Shown in pieces: positions 18,370-26,502 of a DNA stretch of 64,000 bases. A program made the position numbers and the translations under genes. Source of the DNA: Paenibacillus sp. HWE-109 (GTDB lineage Bacteria; Bacillota; Bacilli; Paenibacillales; NBRC-103111). How positions within the stretch are numbered: the first letter of the stretch is position 1; every line of letters starts with the position of its first letter. Location of the stretch: positions 8,840,001 through 8,904,000 of the forward strand of contig NZ_CP091881.1 in assembly GCF_022163125.1 (NCBI RefSeq), in the 5' to 3' direction. Under the pieces are notes generated by a model that had not been told where the DNA came from, searched no databases, and saw only the letters and a program-made list of their open reading frames with translations.

Positions 18370-18389
18370 ATATTGAGGAACTTGGGGTG

Positions 18390-18605
18390 ATGAAATTGAT
18401 TCATTTTGGTTTTAAAATCATCGAGGACAAGTACATGGTTGATAAGAAGCAGAACCGTACTCATCGTAAAAGTAGAATAAATAAGAAGTGGGCAAAGAGA
18501 TACGGATTTACTGTTACGCCAAAAAAGAACGCATTACGGATGGGTAACACCTTGATCATGCACCCGACTGTGGCTGCTGTTCTAAGGGAGAACATGAATA
18601 AATGA
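18390..18605 (+). CDS. Basic small protein, 71 aa
   Basis: Strongly basic centre (KKQNRTHRKSRINKKWAKRYG), suggesting nucleic-acid binding. ATG 18390 or GTG 18387. It overlaps the next gene by ATGA. Confidence 0.6.
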   Translation: MKLIHFGFKIIEDKYMVDKKQNRTHRKSRINKKWAKRYGFTVTPKKNALRMGNTLIMHPTVAAVLRENMNK

Positions 18606-18694
18606 GAGACGATCTGTCACCTGCCCGCGGATTGATCAACGCTTTAATTATCGAGGCTTTGGCAGCTGCTATCATCTATCTTCTGATCAAATAA
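18602..18694 (+). CDS. Very small membrane peptide, 30 aa
   Basis: The start overlaps the previous stop; residues 11-29 form one hydrophobic helix. A perfect 7-bp hairpin GCCCTCA/TGAGGGC (18700-18718), without a T-run on this strand, follows the stop. Confidence 0.4.
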   Translation: MRDDLSPARGLINALIIEALAAAIIYLLIK

Positions 18695-18754
18695 AAAAAG
18701 CCCTCAACTAATGAGGGCACATCCACAAATCCAGTATAGCAAAGGAGCAGACAC

Positions 18755-18859
18755 ATGAAAAGGTGGGAGAGGCTCAGCAAGTGCAAGATTAAACAGCACA
18801 AGTCCTGCGCCGTTTATATGGACAAGGATAATCCGATTGGCATCATCATTTTATTTTAG
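18755..18859 (+). CDS. Very small basic peptide, 34 aa
   Basis: AAAGGAG eight bases before ATG 18755. Basic, two cysteines, hydrophobic C-terminus. It is kept because of its ribosome binding site and tight fit before the next gene. Confidence 0.4.
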   Translation: MKRWERLSKCKIKQHKSCAVYMDKDNPIGIIILF

Positions 18860-18870
18860 GGGGAAATCAA

Positions 18871-19842
18871 GTGGAAACTATTCAACAAAAGTTTGACCGC
18901 CTGACAGCATTATTAGCGGAATTACAGTCACATCCCGGAAACGAAGCGCAAATTAACCAAGTTGCTCTTGAACTTGATGTGACGAAACGCGAACTGGATC
19001 GTTTCAAAGCGCAAGCGGTAGATATGGAAGAAATCGTACTACCAGAGGATTATAACATCATCTTTGGAGATCCCCGGGCTAATGATGAAATCAAAAGCAT
19101 CATCCGACAAGTGAAAGAGCAGCTTTGGAACCGGCACAATGATGAAATGGGAGAGCTTGATGCCGGGTACCGCAGTCAGATTGCTGAACTAAATCAGTCA
19201 GTCACGTTGTTGCAGGCAGACAAGGAAAGCCTTACGAGTGATAATAACGCTTTGAGTCAACAAGCTGATGAAGCTGCCGCTACTATCCATGCACTGACTG
19301 AGCGTGCCGAGGACGCCGAAAGCAAGCGAGATGCAGCTTCCCGTGAGATTATCAGTCTCAAAGGCCAAATTGATGAGCTTGAGCGCTCCATTACTGCCCA
19401 GAAGAAGCCTGCCAGCACTTCGGGTTTTACCTTTCAATTAACCTCCAGCATCAAAGCTGAAACGCCGGACGAAAAGGCTGCTCGTTTGAAATCTGAGGAA
19501 ATAGAACGCATCAATAATAACCTTGCACGTTTCGACGTTAAACCACTAGCTGTTCCTACAGATCAAGAAATCAAAGCGCAGTCGCAGAGAGTCGAGGAAG
19601 CCGCCCAAGAGGCAGCGCAATTTCAAACGGTGGTACAAAGCGACTCCACAAGACAAGATGCTCAAACAGGAGCAGGAGAAGTTGTGGCAGATGCTTCAAT
19701 CCCGTCGCAAGCCGATGGACAAACGGTAACAACAGTGCCTTTTACTGGAGATGTGGCATTACAAATGCAGATCGACGCTTTACGATCTGATGTTAACGAA
19801 ATTTTAGTTTGGAAAAACAAATTAGCAGGAGGGGCAGCTTAG
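18871..19842 (+). CDS. Coiled-coil phage protein, 323 aa
   Basis: GGGGG precedes the GTG start. Residues ~1-55 and ~95-185 are heptad-rich coiled coil; the C-terminal third is low-complexity (A/Q/T-rich) ending in a short helix. No known family recognised. It sits at the end of the early region, before the late regulator. Confidence 0.7.
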   Translation: METIQQKFDRLTALLAELQSHPGNEAQINQVALELDVTKRELDRFKAQAVDMEEIVLPEDYNIIFGDPRANDEIKSIIRQVKEQLWNRHNDEMGELDAGYRSQIAELNQSVTLLQADKESLTSDNNALSQQADEAAATIHALTERAEDAESKRDAASREIISLKGQIDELERSITAQKKPASTSGFTFQLTSSIKAETPDEKAARLKSEEIERINNNLARFDVKPLAVPTDQEIKAQSQRVEEAAQEAAQFQTVVQSDSTRQDAQTGAGEVVADASIPSQADGQTVTTVPFTGDVALQMQIDALRSDVNEILVWKNKLAGGAA

Positions 19843-19878
19843 GCTGCTCTTTCCCCATATCAAAGGAGGTTGATGAAA

Positions 19879-20424
19879 TTGGCTATCGGACACTTATATA
19901 CAGAGCGTAGCGGTTGGACAATCATGGATTTAGGAAAGGCAACTCCTGATAATTACCGTAGAGCAAAGAATCTGGCTCGTTACGCTCTTAGCAAGACAGA
20001 TAAAAAAGCGAAGGATATTCGTGGGATTATTACGTCGATGATTAGTGAATGTGAGTATGTGGAGGAATGGCTGGAAACAGGGCGTAGGCCGGGTAGTTTC
20101 AAAGGAGCTGAACGAGCATATAAAGAATTGTCTTGGGATCCCAACTGGATCGAATCATATGCTTCTCCAAATGGATGGTATATGGATCGAACACAATTTA
20201 GTGGAGAATTATCACCTAACCAGAGATTCCGTATTGAAGAAGCCATGTGTACTCTTTCAGATCGTGAGAAGCAATGTTTCATGCTTTATTATGTAGATGG
20301 AATGAGCGAGTATGACATTGCTAGAGAATTGCAATTAGGAAGGACAACGGTGCAGGATTATTTGCAAAATGCCAAACGTAAAATTGAAAATGAGAAGCTG
20401 ACGAACTTGTTCCTTGCGGAATAG
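19879..20424 (+). CDS. ArpU-like late transcription regulator (sigma-70 region 4)
   Basis: A 181-aa protein with a C-terminal sigma-region-4 helix-turn-helix (LSDREKQCFMLYYVDGMSEYDIARELQLGRTTVQDYLQNAKRKI) and a helical N-terminal part. ArpU/RinA-like proteins in this position, just before terminase, activate the late operon in many Gram-positive phages. A TTG at 19879 best fits the GGAGG spacing; ATG 19873 is three bases from it. Confidence 0.82.
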   Translation: MAIGHLYTERSGWTIMDLGKATPDNYRRAKNLARYALSKTDKKAKDIRGIITSMISECEYVEEWLETGRRPGSFKGAERAYKELSWDPNWIESYASPNGWYMDRTQFSGELSPNQRFRIEEAMCTLSDREKQCFMLYYVDGMSEYDIARELQLGRTTVQDYLQNAKRKIENEKLTNLFLAE

Positions 20425-20507
20425 GTTCTTTTTTTTCGTGCAGATAACGCACATTTTCCCCGTCCATTGTGCCATTAAGTAAGAACGCATGAATGCAGGT
20501 GGTGATG

Positions 20508-20891
20508 ATGGCAAAAGGCAAGTACGACACCCATGTGAAACCTAAGCTTGGTCTCATATCCGCTTGGGCTCGCAACGGTCTCACGCTTGAACAAATCGCA
20601 CATAACTTGAAGATTGCTGTATCAACACTGTGTGATTATAAAAATAAGCATTCGGAGTTTTCGGAAGCCTTAAAAGAGGATCGAGACGCAGCAGATCTAG
20701 CTGTTGAGAATGCTCTCTATAAGAAGGCAGTCGATGGCGACAACACAGCAATGATCTTCTGGCTTAAGAATAGGCAGCCTAAGCGTTGGCGTGACAAGCA
20801 GGAGAGCGAGATCTACGGCAATGTGAGTCTAAGCTCTATGACTGTTGAGCAAGCTGAGGATCTAATCAAGAGTTTCCTTGGTGGCAAGTGA
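20508..20891 (+). CDS. terS: Terminase small subunit
   Basis: A 127-aa protein with an N-terminal helix-turn-helix (LISAWARNGLTLEQIAHNLKIAVSTLCDYKNKH) and the AALKKAVDGDNTAMIFWLKNRQPKRWRDK block typical of small terminases. It recognises the packaging site. AGGTGG lies upstream. The preceding 83 bases are T-rich with a GTGC-N7-GCAC repeat and may hold the late promoter or packaging site, unproven. Confidence 0.9.
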   Translation: MAKGKYDTHVKPKLGLISAWARNGLTLEQIAHNLKIAVSTLCDYKNKHSEFSEALKEDRDAADLAVENALYKKAVDGDNTAMIFWLKNRQPKRWRDKQESEIYGNVSLSSMTVEQAEDLIKSFLGGK

Positions 20892-21085
20892 TGAGCAAAA
20901 ATAGCCGATCAACAAAAGAAACTTATCTCTGCTGCTCGTTTTGCAAAAATGTAACGCCGATCCGTCGGATCAAAGGCCGCTCTCGCAGGGACGGTCATGA
21001 AAAATATTTATGGTGCATCAAGTGCAAGGATAAGATCCTACACAATGAAATTAACTTCAAATGGGGGTTGTTACACAATGGGTGA
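20891..21085 (+). CDS. Small zinc-binding protein between terminase genes
   Basis: A 64-aa basic protein with CCSFC and CIKC knuckles about 30 residues apart, a probable zinc finger. ATG 20891 overlaps the terS stop and its own stop overlaps the terL start. It may be a packaging accessory. Confidence 0.7.
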   Translation: MSKNSRSTKETYLCCSFCKNVTPIRRIKGRSRRDGHEKYLWCIKCKDKILHNEINFKWGLLHNG

Positions 21086-22839
21086 TAGAATTGCCACAAC
21101 AAACAGCCTATGACTTCTGGCGTAAGAAGCTAGAGATGGCAGACGAAAGCGAGCGGAAGCTAATCCTTGCTAACCTGATCCAATATGTCCAGGGAACAAA
21201 GCAGCAGCGTGAGGCATTACAAAATGCCTTCAACGTCACATCAGCGTATGAGTGGATCGTCAGAAATGGATTTTTGAATGAGAACGGGATGTTGATGGAG
21301 TTTGTTGACAGAGCTTTTTTGATTGATCCGTTATGTGATGAAACGAAGCTGCTCGCTGTCATGAAGTGCTCGCAGATTGGCTTCTCCACGATCAGCATCT
21401 TCAAATCGGCTTATCATTGCATTAAGTACGGCCATAACGTGATTTATACGCTGCCAACGGATTCAGATGCTCAAGAGTTTGGTAAAGCTAAGACAAACAT
21501 GATCATCGCCAATAACCCAAGCATCAAGTCTTACATGGTGGATGATAGCCTGCACACCAAGAGCTTTCATACGCTTGATCATAAGAACACAGGGTTTTGG
21601 TTTATGAAGGGCACCTTCGGTACATCAGCTGCTATCATGCAGACGGCAGACATTCTCGTTAAAGATGAGTTCGACCGATCCAATCAGCCAGTACTTAACC
21701 AATATAAGTCACGTACTAAGGCGAGCTCGTACGGCGCCGAATGGGAGTTCAGCAATCCCTCATTCCCTTCGTTTGGAGTTGATTACACATGGGGCCTATC
21801 CGATCAAAAGCATTTTATTTATTGGTGTCCATCCTGCAAGCATGCCAGCTATATCACGTACGAACAAGAATCGTTCGACGGAGGAAGCACACATTACGTA
21901 TGCAAAGAGCGCCGGGAGTATGTATGCGGATCATGCGGCAACGTTCTCGACCGGAGAGCGGCACAAAAAGAGTGGGTTTCCAAGTGGAATGAGAGTAAGG
22001 ACGATATCTCCGGTTACTGGATCAGCCAAATGATGGCACCATGGATCAGCGCGGGCGAGCTCATTCGAGATGAGAAGCTTATGCTAGCGGATGTCTTTGC
22101 AAACTTTAACCTTGGCAGGCCATATGCAAGCAACAGCAATGCGCTCGATCCTTCCAACATCATTAAGAATGTGCAATATGATGCCAATGGTTATGTTCCG
22201 AAGGTTACGCCTGGTCAGTTTAGGACATTGGGAGTCGACCAAGGCGGCACTGACGATAACCCAAAGCTGTACTGTGTCAAAGGCACAGAGGAAGGCATTG
22301 ACGAGATTGTACGTCTTGGTTCGTGGGAGCAGCTTCACAACTACATGCGAATGAACAACATCAGCATGTGCGTCATTGATAATGCTCCTAAGCCTGAAAA
22401 GGCCATAGAGCTTGCGACAGCATTCCCAGGAAAAGTTTGGCGCTGTGTATTCGACTATGACGATGAGAGGAAGGCAGTTTATGAGACGGATTATAAGACT
22501 CGTATTCTCAATGCTCATCGTACTCGTATCTTTGACCGCGTGGTGGATGGCTATATCACTGGCGAGCGCAAGGTTTACATTGACGGGATGGATAGTAGCC
22601 TTTCTGGTATGGATGGTTCTGTTGAGTCTCTTTGTAAGCATTGGAAGGCACAGCGGAAAGAGGGCGGCAACGGAGAAACAGCCGCAGACAGAGAAAAGAA
22701 TAAGCACCTAAAGTTGGATAGACAAGGTAACGTGAGGCCGATGTGGACAAATCTAGGTGCCGATCACTTCTCGCTCGCAGACGTTTACAACCAGTTGGCG
22801 CAGCTTGTGATCAAGAAGCAGATGGAGGGATCAGGATAA
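21082..22839 (+). CDS. terL: Terminase large subunit (GpA-like)
   Basis: A 585-aa packaging ATPase/nuclease. It has the deviant Walker A of the lambda gpA group, KCSQIGFST at residues 95-103, Walker B ILVKDEFD (D195, E196), a zinc ribbon (C249/C252 and C282/C285) and an RNase-H-like nuclease starting LGVDQGG (D386) with later VIDNAP and ADHFSLADVY. GTG 21082 overlaps the preceding stop; TTG 21091 is an alternative. It docks on the portal encoded just downstream. Confidence 0.93.
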   Translation: MIELPQQTAYDFWRKKLEMADESERKLILANLIQYVQGTKQQREALQNAFNVTSAYEWIVRNGFLNENGMLMEFVDRAFLIDPLCDETKLLAVMKCSQIGFSTISIFKSAYHCIKYGHNVIYTLPTDSDAQEFGKAKTNMIIANNPSIKSYMVDDSLHTKSFHTLDHKNTGFWFMKGTFGTSAAIMQTADILVKDEFDRSNQPVLNQYKSRTKASSYGAEWEFSNPSFPSFGVDYTWGLSDQKHFIYWCPSCKHASYITYEQESFDGGSTHYVCKERREYVCGSCGNVLDRRAAQKEWVSKWNESKDDISGYWISQMMAPWISAGELIRDEKLMLADVFANFNLGRPYASNSNALDPSNIIKNVQYDANGYVPKVTPGQFRTLGVDQGGTDDNPKLYCVKGTEEGIDEIVRLGSWEQLHNYMRMNNISMCVIDNAPKPEKAIELATAFPGKVWRCVFDYDDERKAVYETDYKTRILNAHRTRIFDRVVDGYITGERKVYIDGMDSSLSGMDGSVESLCKHWKAQRKEGGNGETAADREKNKHLKLDRQGNVRPMWTNLGADHFSLADVYNQLAQLVIKKQMEGSG

Positions 22840-23015
22840 TGGATCAGCCGAGAAATGCGAAAAGATGGGACTATGTAATGAACAACTGGCAACCCACACT
22901 TTTGATAGGGCCATGCGCTCACAATATTCTTGCTCCTAATCAAGACGCCTGCGCCCTATGTGGAATGAGTGGATTTCAGATGTATCAAGAGAAAAAAATA
23001 ATCGGAAAGGAATGA
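22839..23015 (+). CDS. Small Cys/His protein, 58 aa
   Basis: TAATG overlap with terL. CAH...CALC could bind zinc. A short connector gene between terminase and portal; unknown function. Confidence 0.6.
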   Translation: MDQPRNAKRWDYVMNNWQPTLLIGPCAHNILAPNQDACALCGMSGFQMYQEKKIIGKE

Positions 23016-23019
23016 TAAC

Positions 23020-25146
23020 GTGGCAGATCAGCCCAAAGACACAACGCGAGACGAACAGAAGTTAAAGGAACGCTTTACCAGTGACCTAAAGACAGCCCGC
23101 AAGTTCATGGACCCGATCCACCAACTCATGGACAAATACTATGAGATGTACCGCAATCGATGGTCAGATAACAAGTGTGACTTCCAAGTTTCAGACTTAC
23201 ACGCTTATGTGGAGACAGTCGTGCCGATCCTGACAAACAACCGGACACGTACCACAGTGCGAGCTGACTTCCCTGATTATGTACAGCATGCCGAGGGTAT
23301 GAACTATATCCTCGATAACACATTTGACAATAACGATTGGGATTATAACGCTCAACGCGTGGCGCGTATGGCTGAGATCTATCGATCAGCAATCGCTTAT
23401 ACCGGATACGACACCGACGCAAAGAACGGTACCGGACAGCTTTGTATCAAGGAGGTAAACATCCGGTGGTGCTACCTTGATTCGGCAGCTATCCAGAAGA
23501 TGAATAACTCCAATTACTTTTTCTATGTGGAGCCACAGCGTGTATCAAAGGTTTGTAAGGAGCATCCAAAGAAGGCCGATGAGATAAGGCAGTCGCTTGG
23601 TAAACGTGAAGGAACAAGTGGTAACAATCAGAACAGCGGCAACTGGTTTAAGTCCTGGGTGAACACGTTCAAAAATGCAATATCCACGATCAGTGGTGAC
23701 AAGAAGTCCATGCAACGTTTGGCTGATTATGGCTGGCTGCAGGAGATGGATGAGCAGGAGAAATACAAGAACAGCGTTGCGTTCATTCATTACTGGTACC
23801 GTGATGAGGAGACGGACGAGTGGAGGCTTAGCTTTTGGGCCGACGAGATTCCACTGGAAGACATGGCGAATCCGTTCATACATGGTGAGTTGCCATATGA
23901 TATCTACAGTCCAACCGAGGATATCCTGTCTCTCCTTGGAATCCCGATGGCTGAGCACATCGAGAACTTGAATTATGAGAAGAATGTCCTCATGGATCAG
24001 ATCGTGAAACATGCCAAGATTGCAGCTGATCCGCCAATGATGTACAACACGGCAGCTGGATTGAAAGATCCGCAGGATCTTAGGGAGAGATCGAAGGAAA
24101 CAGGTGTCGTTCCTATTAACAACCCAGACTTTGCTCCACTCAACTCAATAGCTGAGTTCTTCACGCCTTCACCGATGCCAAACTATGTTGAGGCTTTGCC
24201 TGATCGATTGGGAGCCATGGAAGACCGCATTACGGGCGTCAACGACTCTTTCCGCGGTATGAGTGAAGCTACGAGCGGTAAAGAGGTTCAGCTTAAACAA
24301 GAGGCAGCATACACGCGAATCAAGACAAAGGTTGATAACTTCGAGAAATTCGTGAAGTCAATCAGCCAGAAGACCATTGTTAATGCAATGCAGTTCTGCA
24401 AAGAGAACCGTACTTACCGGGTGAAGGGTGATTACACCAAGCATCAGGCAATGGGAGAAGACGGTCCGTTTCAAGTGAAGCCTATTCCAATCGGACAGGA
24501 CGAGAAGGGGCAGCCTATCCATGATAAGAAGCAATTCTTCTTGTATGCCAATCCGAATGAATGGACGAAGGTCGAACAAGCTCCGGCCGATCCTTCACAG
24601 CCAGAAGCACCTGAGCAACCAGTTAGTGATGATCGCAGCAAGGAGAGTATTGACGCAGCAATGCGTATCCTTCAGATGACGGTTGAGATCGAGGCAGGCT
24701 CTTCCCTTCCAACATCTCCAATGGCGAGGAAAGAAGAGGCGGCCGAGTTATTTAAGATGGGTGCCATAGATCAACAGGCACTGCTTGATGCTTATGATTA
24801 TCCGCATGCTGACGAGATTACCCAGCGTATGCAGCAGGCAGCTCAGGCACAGCAGCAAGCAGAAGCGCAGGCCAAGCAGGCTGAGATTCAACAGCAAATG
24901 GAACTGAAAAAGATGGAGCTCGAGTTTAAGGCTCAAGAGCAGTCGATGAATCACCAACATCAAACTAATGTTACTCAGATGAACAACGATGCTAAGGCGC
25001 AGCAAGCAACGACTAATGGCCAACCACAACAGCAGCAGCAGCCAGACATTGCAGGGGGCCTTGATAGGATCCGGGACGTTGATCCACGCCTGGCTAATCT
25101 AAGTGATGAGGAACTAATGGCGTTATTATCGCAGATGACTGCGTAA
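23020..25146 (+). CDS. P22-like portal protein
   Basis: A 708-aa protein, close to the 725 aa of P22 gp1 and far longer than siphovirus portals. The body has the portal wing/stem pattern; residues ~600-680 are an Ala/Gln-rich helical segment matching the C-terminal barrel of podovirus portals. It forms the dodecameric DNA channel, contacting terminase and then the adaptor. GTG start with AAAGGA eight bases upstream. Confidence 0.88.
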   Translation: MADQPKDTTRDEQKLKERFTSDLKTARKFMDPIHQLMDKYYEMYRNRWSDNKCDFQVSDLHAYVETVVPILTNNRTRTTVRADFPDYVQHAEGMNYILDNTFDNNDWDYNAQRVARMAEIYRSAIAYTGYDTDAKNGTGQLCIKEVNIRWCYLDSAAIQKMNNSNYFFYVEPQRVSKVCKEHPKKADEIRQSLGKREGTSGNNQNSGNWFKSWVNTFKNAISTISGDKKSMQRLADYGWLQEMDEQEKYKNSVAFIHYWYRDEETDEWRLSFWADEIPLEDMANPFIHGELPYDIYSPTEDILSLLGIPMAEHIENLNYEKNVLMDQIVKHAKIAADPPMMYNTAAGLKDPQDLRERSKETGVVPINNPDFAPLNSIAEFFTPSPMPNYVEALPDRLGAMEDRITGVNDSFRGMSEATSGKEVQLKQEAAYTRIKTKVDNFEKFVKSISQKTIVNAMQFCKENRTYRVKGDYTKHQAMGEDGPFQVKPIPIGQDEKGQPIHDKKQFFLYANPNEWTKVEQAPADPSQPEAPEQPVSDDRSKESIDAAMRILQMTVEIEAGSSLPTSPMARKEEAAELFKMGAIDQQALLDAYDYPHADEITQRMQQAAQAQQQAEAQAKQAEIQQQMELKKMELEFKAQEQSMNHQHQTNVTQMNNDAKAQQATTNGQPQQQQQPDIAGGLDRIRDVDPRLANLSDEELMALLSQMTA

Positions 25147-25164
25147 AAATAAGGAGGAACAAAG

Positions 25165-25419
25165 ATGAATTTCGGACAAGCGGTTGAAGCTTTGAAAGAT
25201 GGCAAGAAGGTAGCCCGTATTGGTTGGAACGGTAAAGGAATGTTTTTATACTATGTGCCTGCAAACAGTTATCCTGCACAGACACAGGTAGCTAAAGAGA
25301 CTTTTGGAGATACGGTTTCATACAATCCTTATTTTGCAATTAAAAATGTAAATGGCACAGTAAGCACATGGGTTCCATCCATAAACGATTGCTTGGCTGA
25401 AGATTGGGAGGTAGTCTAA
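25165..25419 (+). CDS. tad2: Tad2 (DUF2829) anti-Thoeris protein
   Basis: An 84-aa protein with the full DUF2829 pattern: FGQAVEALKDGKKVARIGWNGKGMFL at the start and W.PS..D.LAEDWEVV at the end. Tad2 proteins of this family bind and sequester the cyclic ADP-ribose-type signal of Thoeris immunity. AAGGAGG precedes the ATG. It sits inside the late operon between portal and scaffold, followed by two small unknown genes and hairpins, like a moron. Anti-Thoeris activity of this copy is inferred from family. Confidence 0.9.
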   Translation: MNFGQAVEALKDGKKVARIGWNGKGMFLYYVPANSYPAQTQVAKETFGDTVSYNPYFAIKNVNGTVSTWVPSINDCLAEDWEVV

Positions 25420-25700
25420 TGACACCAACAGTAGGTAGAATCGTTTATTACAAAAGTTTTGGAACACCGGGCGGAGAGCATCCGAGCGTTGATCGCGCTG
25501 CTATCGTTACACAAGTGCATAATGCTACTTGCATTGATCTTTGCGTAATTAATCCAACAGGATTCTTTTTCAATCAAAAAGTAATTCAGGGTCCTAATGC
25601 TGGACAGTGGGACTGGATGCCATATCAAAAAGGACAGACAGCTAAGTCAGAGGAACTCGAACAAAAGCTTTTCGATCAGGCTTCTAAAATTCAAAATTAG
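25419..25700 (+). CDS. Small phage protein of SH3-like type, 93 aa
   Basis: TAATG overlap with tad2 and GGGAGG upstream, so the two are co-translated. The sequence MTPTVGRIVYYKSFGT..GEHPSVDRAAIVTQV resembles widespread small phage proteins with a beta-barrel start and a WDWMPYQKG region. Function unknown; coupling to tad2 makes it an anti-defence candidate (inference). Confidence 0.7.
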   Translation: MTPTVGRIVYYKSFGTPGGEHPSVDRAAIVTQVHNATCIDLCVINPTGFFFNQKVIQGPNAGQWDWMPYQKGQTAKSEELEQKLFDQASKIQN

Positions 25701-25713
25701 ATGACCATCTGTT

Positions 25714-25766
25714 TAGGCGGAATAGGATAGCTACCGAAAGCAAGGACTCCGCTTGTTTTCCGCCTA
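25714..25766. other. Hairpin in accessory island
   Basis: TAGGCGGAA (25714-25722) pairs perfectly with TTCCGCCTA (25758-25766) around a 35-nt loop with an inner AAGC/GCTT pairing. No T-run follows, so it is probably an RNA processing or structural element rather than a terminator. Confidence 0.5.
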
Positions 25767-25801
25767 TATTTAGGAGAATTAAGCACAGGGAGAGTGTTGA
25801 A

Positions 25802-26263
25802 ATGAGCATGATCAGAATCGCTTATCATAATCAATTCGAAAATATAAGGAATTTAGAGCCTGTTGTTGATACCTTCACTATCAAACCAAAGCCTCATCAA
25901 GAGCGGAAGTTTAAGAGAATTATGAAGCGACTGCGTCAATTAGCAGAGGTGACGAAATACGACCGTTGGAAAGAAGAGCGAGTCGTTAAACAAGTTCAGA
26001 TAGACCTAACAAAGATTGAGCGCATGCTTTTTGATCACATTACTAGCATCGAGATCTTATATCATCGCCGTTGTCGAATGATTGTTGTTGGTTACAAGCA
26101 AATGCAAATGCTTGACCATGAGCTTCGAAATTATATGTCGTTTACATTTCCATTGGATTATCGTTCGAGCACCGTCTTTCATGGCGAGAAGATTGAGTAC
26201 CGTGGGATTGAGGTAGTTTGTATCCCTTGGATTGATGGCATTTTTGCAATACCAAAAGAGTAA
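25802..26263 (+). CDS. Hypothetical accessory protein, 153 aa
   Basis: Basic N-terminal half, then an alternating strand/helix pattern; no motif recognised. GGGAG precedes ATG 25802. It lies between two hairpins in the portal-scaffold gap next to tad2, so it may be a host-interaction gene rather than a virion part. Confidence 0.65.
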   Translation: MSMIRIAYHNQFENIRNLEPVVDTFTIKPKPHQERKFKRIMKRLRQLAEVTKYDRWKEERVVKQVQIDLTKIERMLFDHITSIEILYHRRCRMIVVGYKQMQMLDHELRNYMSFTFPLDYRSSTVFHGEKIEYRGIEVVCIPWIDGIFAIPKE

Positions 26264-26295
26264 AAGGCCCATGGTGAGAATCCATCGGGCCTTTT
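26262..26295 (+). terminator. Strong hairpin after accessory island
   Basis: AAAAGGCCC/GGGCCTTTT plus inner ATGG/CCAT with one bulged C. The T-tail is only four bases, so it may be a weak terminator or the 5' hairpin of the structured RNA that follows. Confidence 0.6.
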
Positions 26296-26448
26296 AAATG
26301 TGTGGTGGCGGAATATAGACGCTAGGAAAAAGGCTTTACGATCCAACTAAGTGATAGTCGGCCAATATCTATTGTTGGAGAGAGTGGCACTTCCGAATGA
26401 TACCAAACCGAGCGAGTATGCAAGGGTGTGAGTCCCTTGCCCACATTT
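26296..26448 (+). ncRNA. Candidate structured RNA with tRNA-Leu-like ends
   Basis: A ~150-nt non-coding stretch. The ends pair (AAATGTG 26296-26302 with CACATTT 26442-26448). GTGGCGGAAT (26305-26314) and AGACGC match the D-arm of the resident tRNA-Leu. GCAAGGG/CCCTTGC (26420-26440) encloses a 7-nt loop TGTGAGT resembling a T-arm. The middle folds as TCCAAC/GTTGGA with an inner ATAG/CTAT. No anticodon arm is evident. It is not a normal tRNA; a tRNA-like or packaging/regulatory RNA is possible. Not matched to a named family from memory. Confidence 0.5.
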
Positions 26449-26502
26449 CGATTTACTTTTTTAATAGAATAACCCAATCGGGACTCTATAGGAGGAATTT
26501 GC

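Noticed and set aside
20425..20507. Packaging (cos/pac) site or late promoter before terS
   Set aside because: T-run and a GTGC-N7-GCAC repeat are visible, but nothing specific enough to call.
22084..22707. 207-codon minus-strand frame in terL
   Set aside because: Antisense shadow of a well-supported terminase gene.
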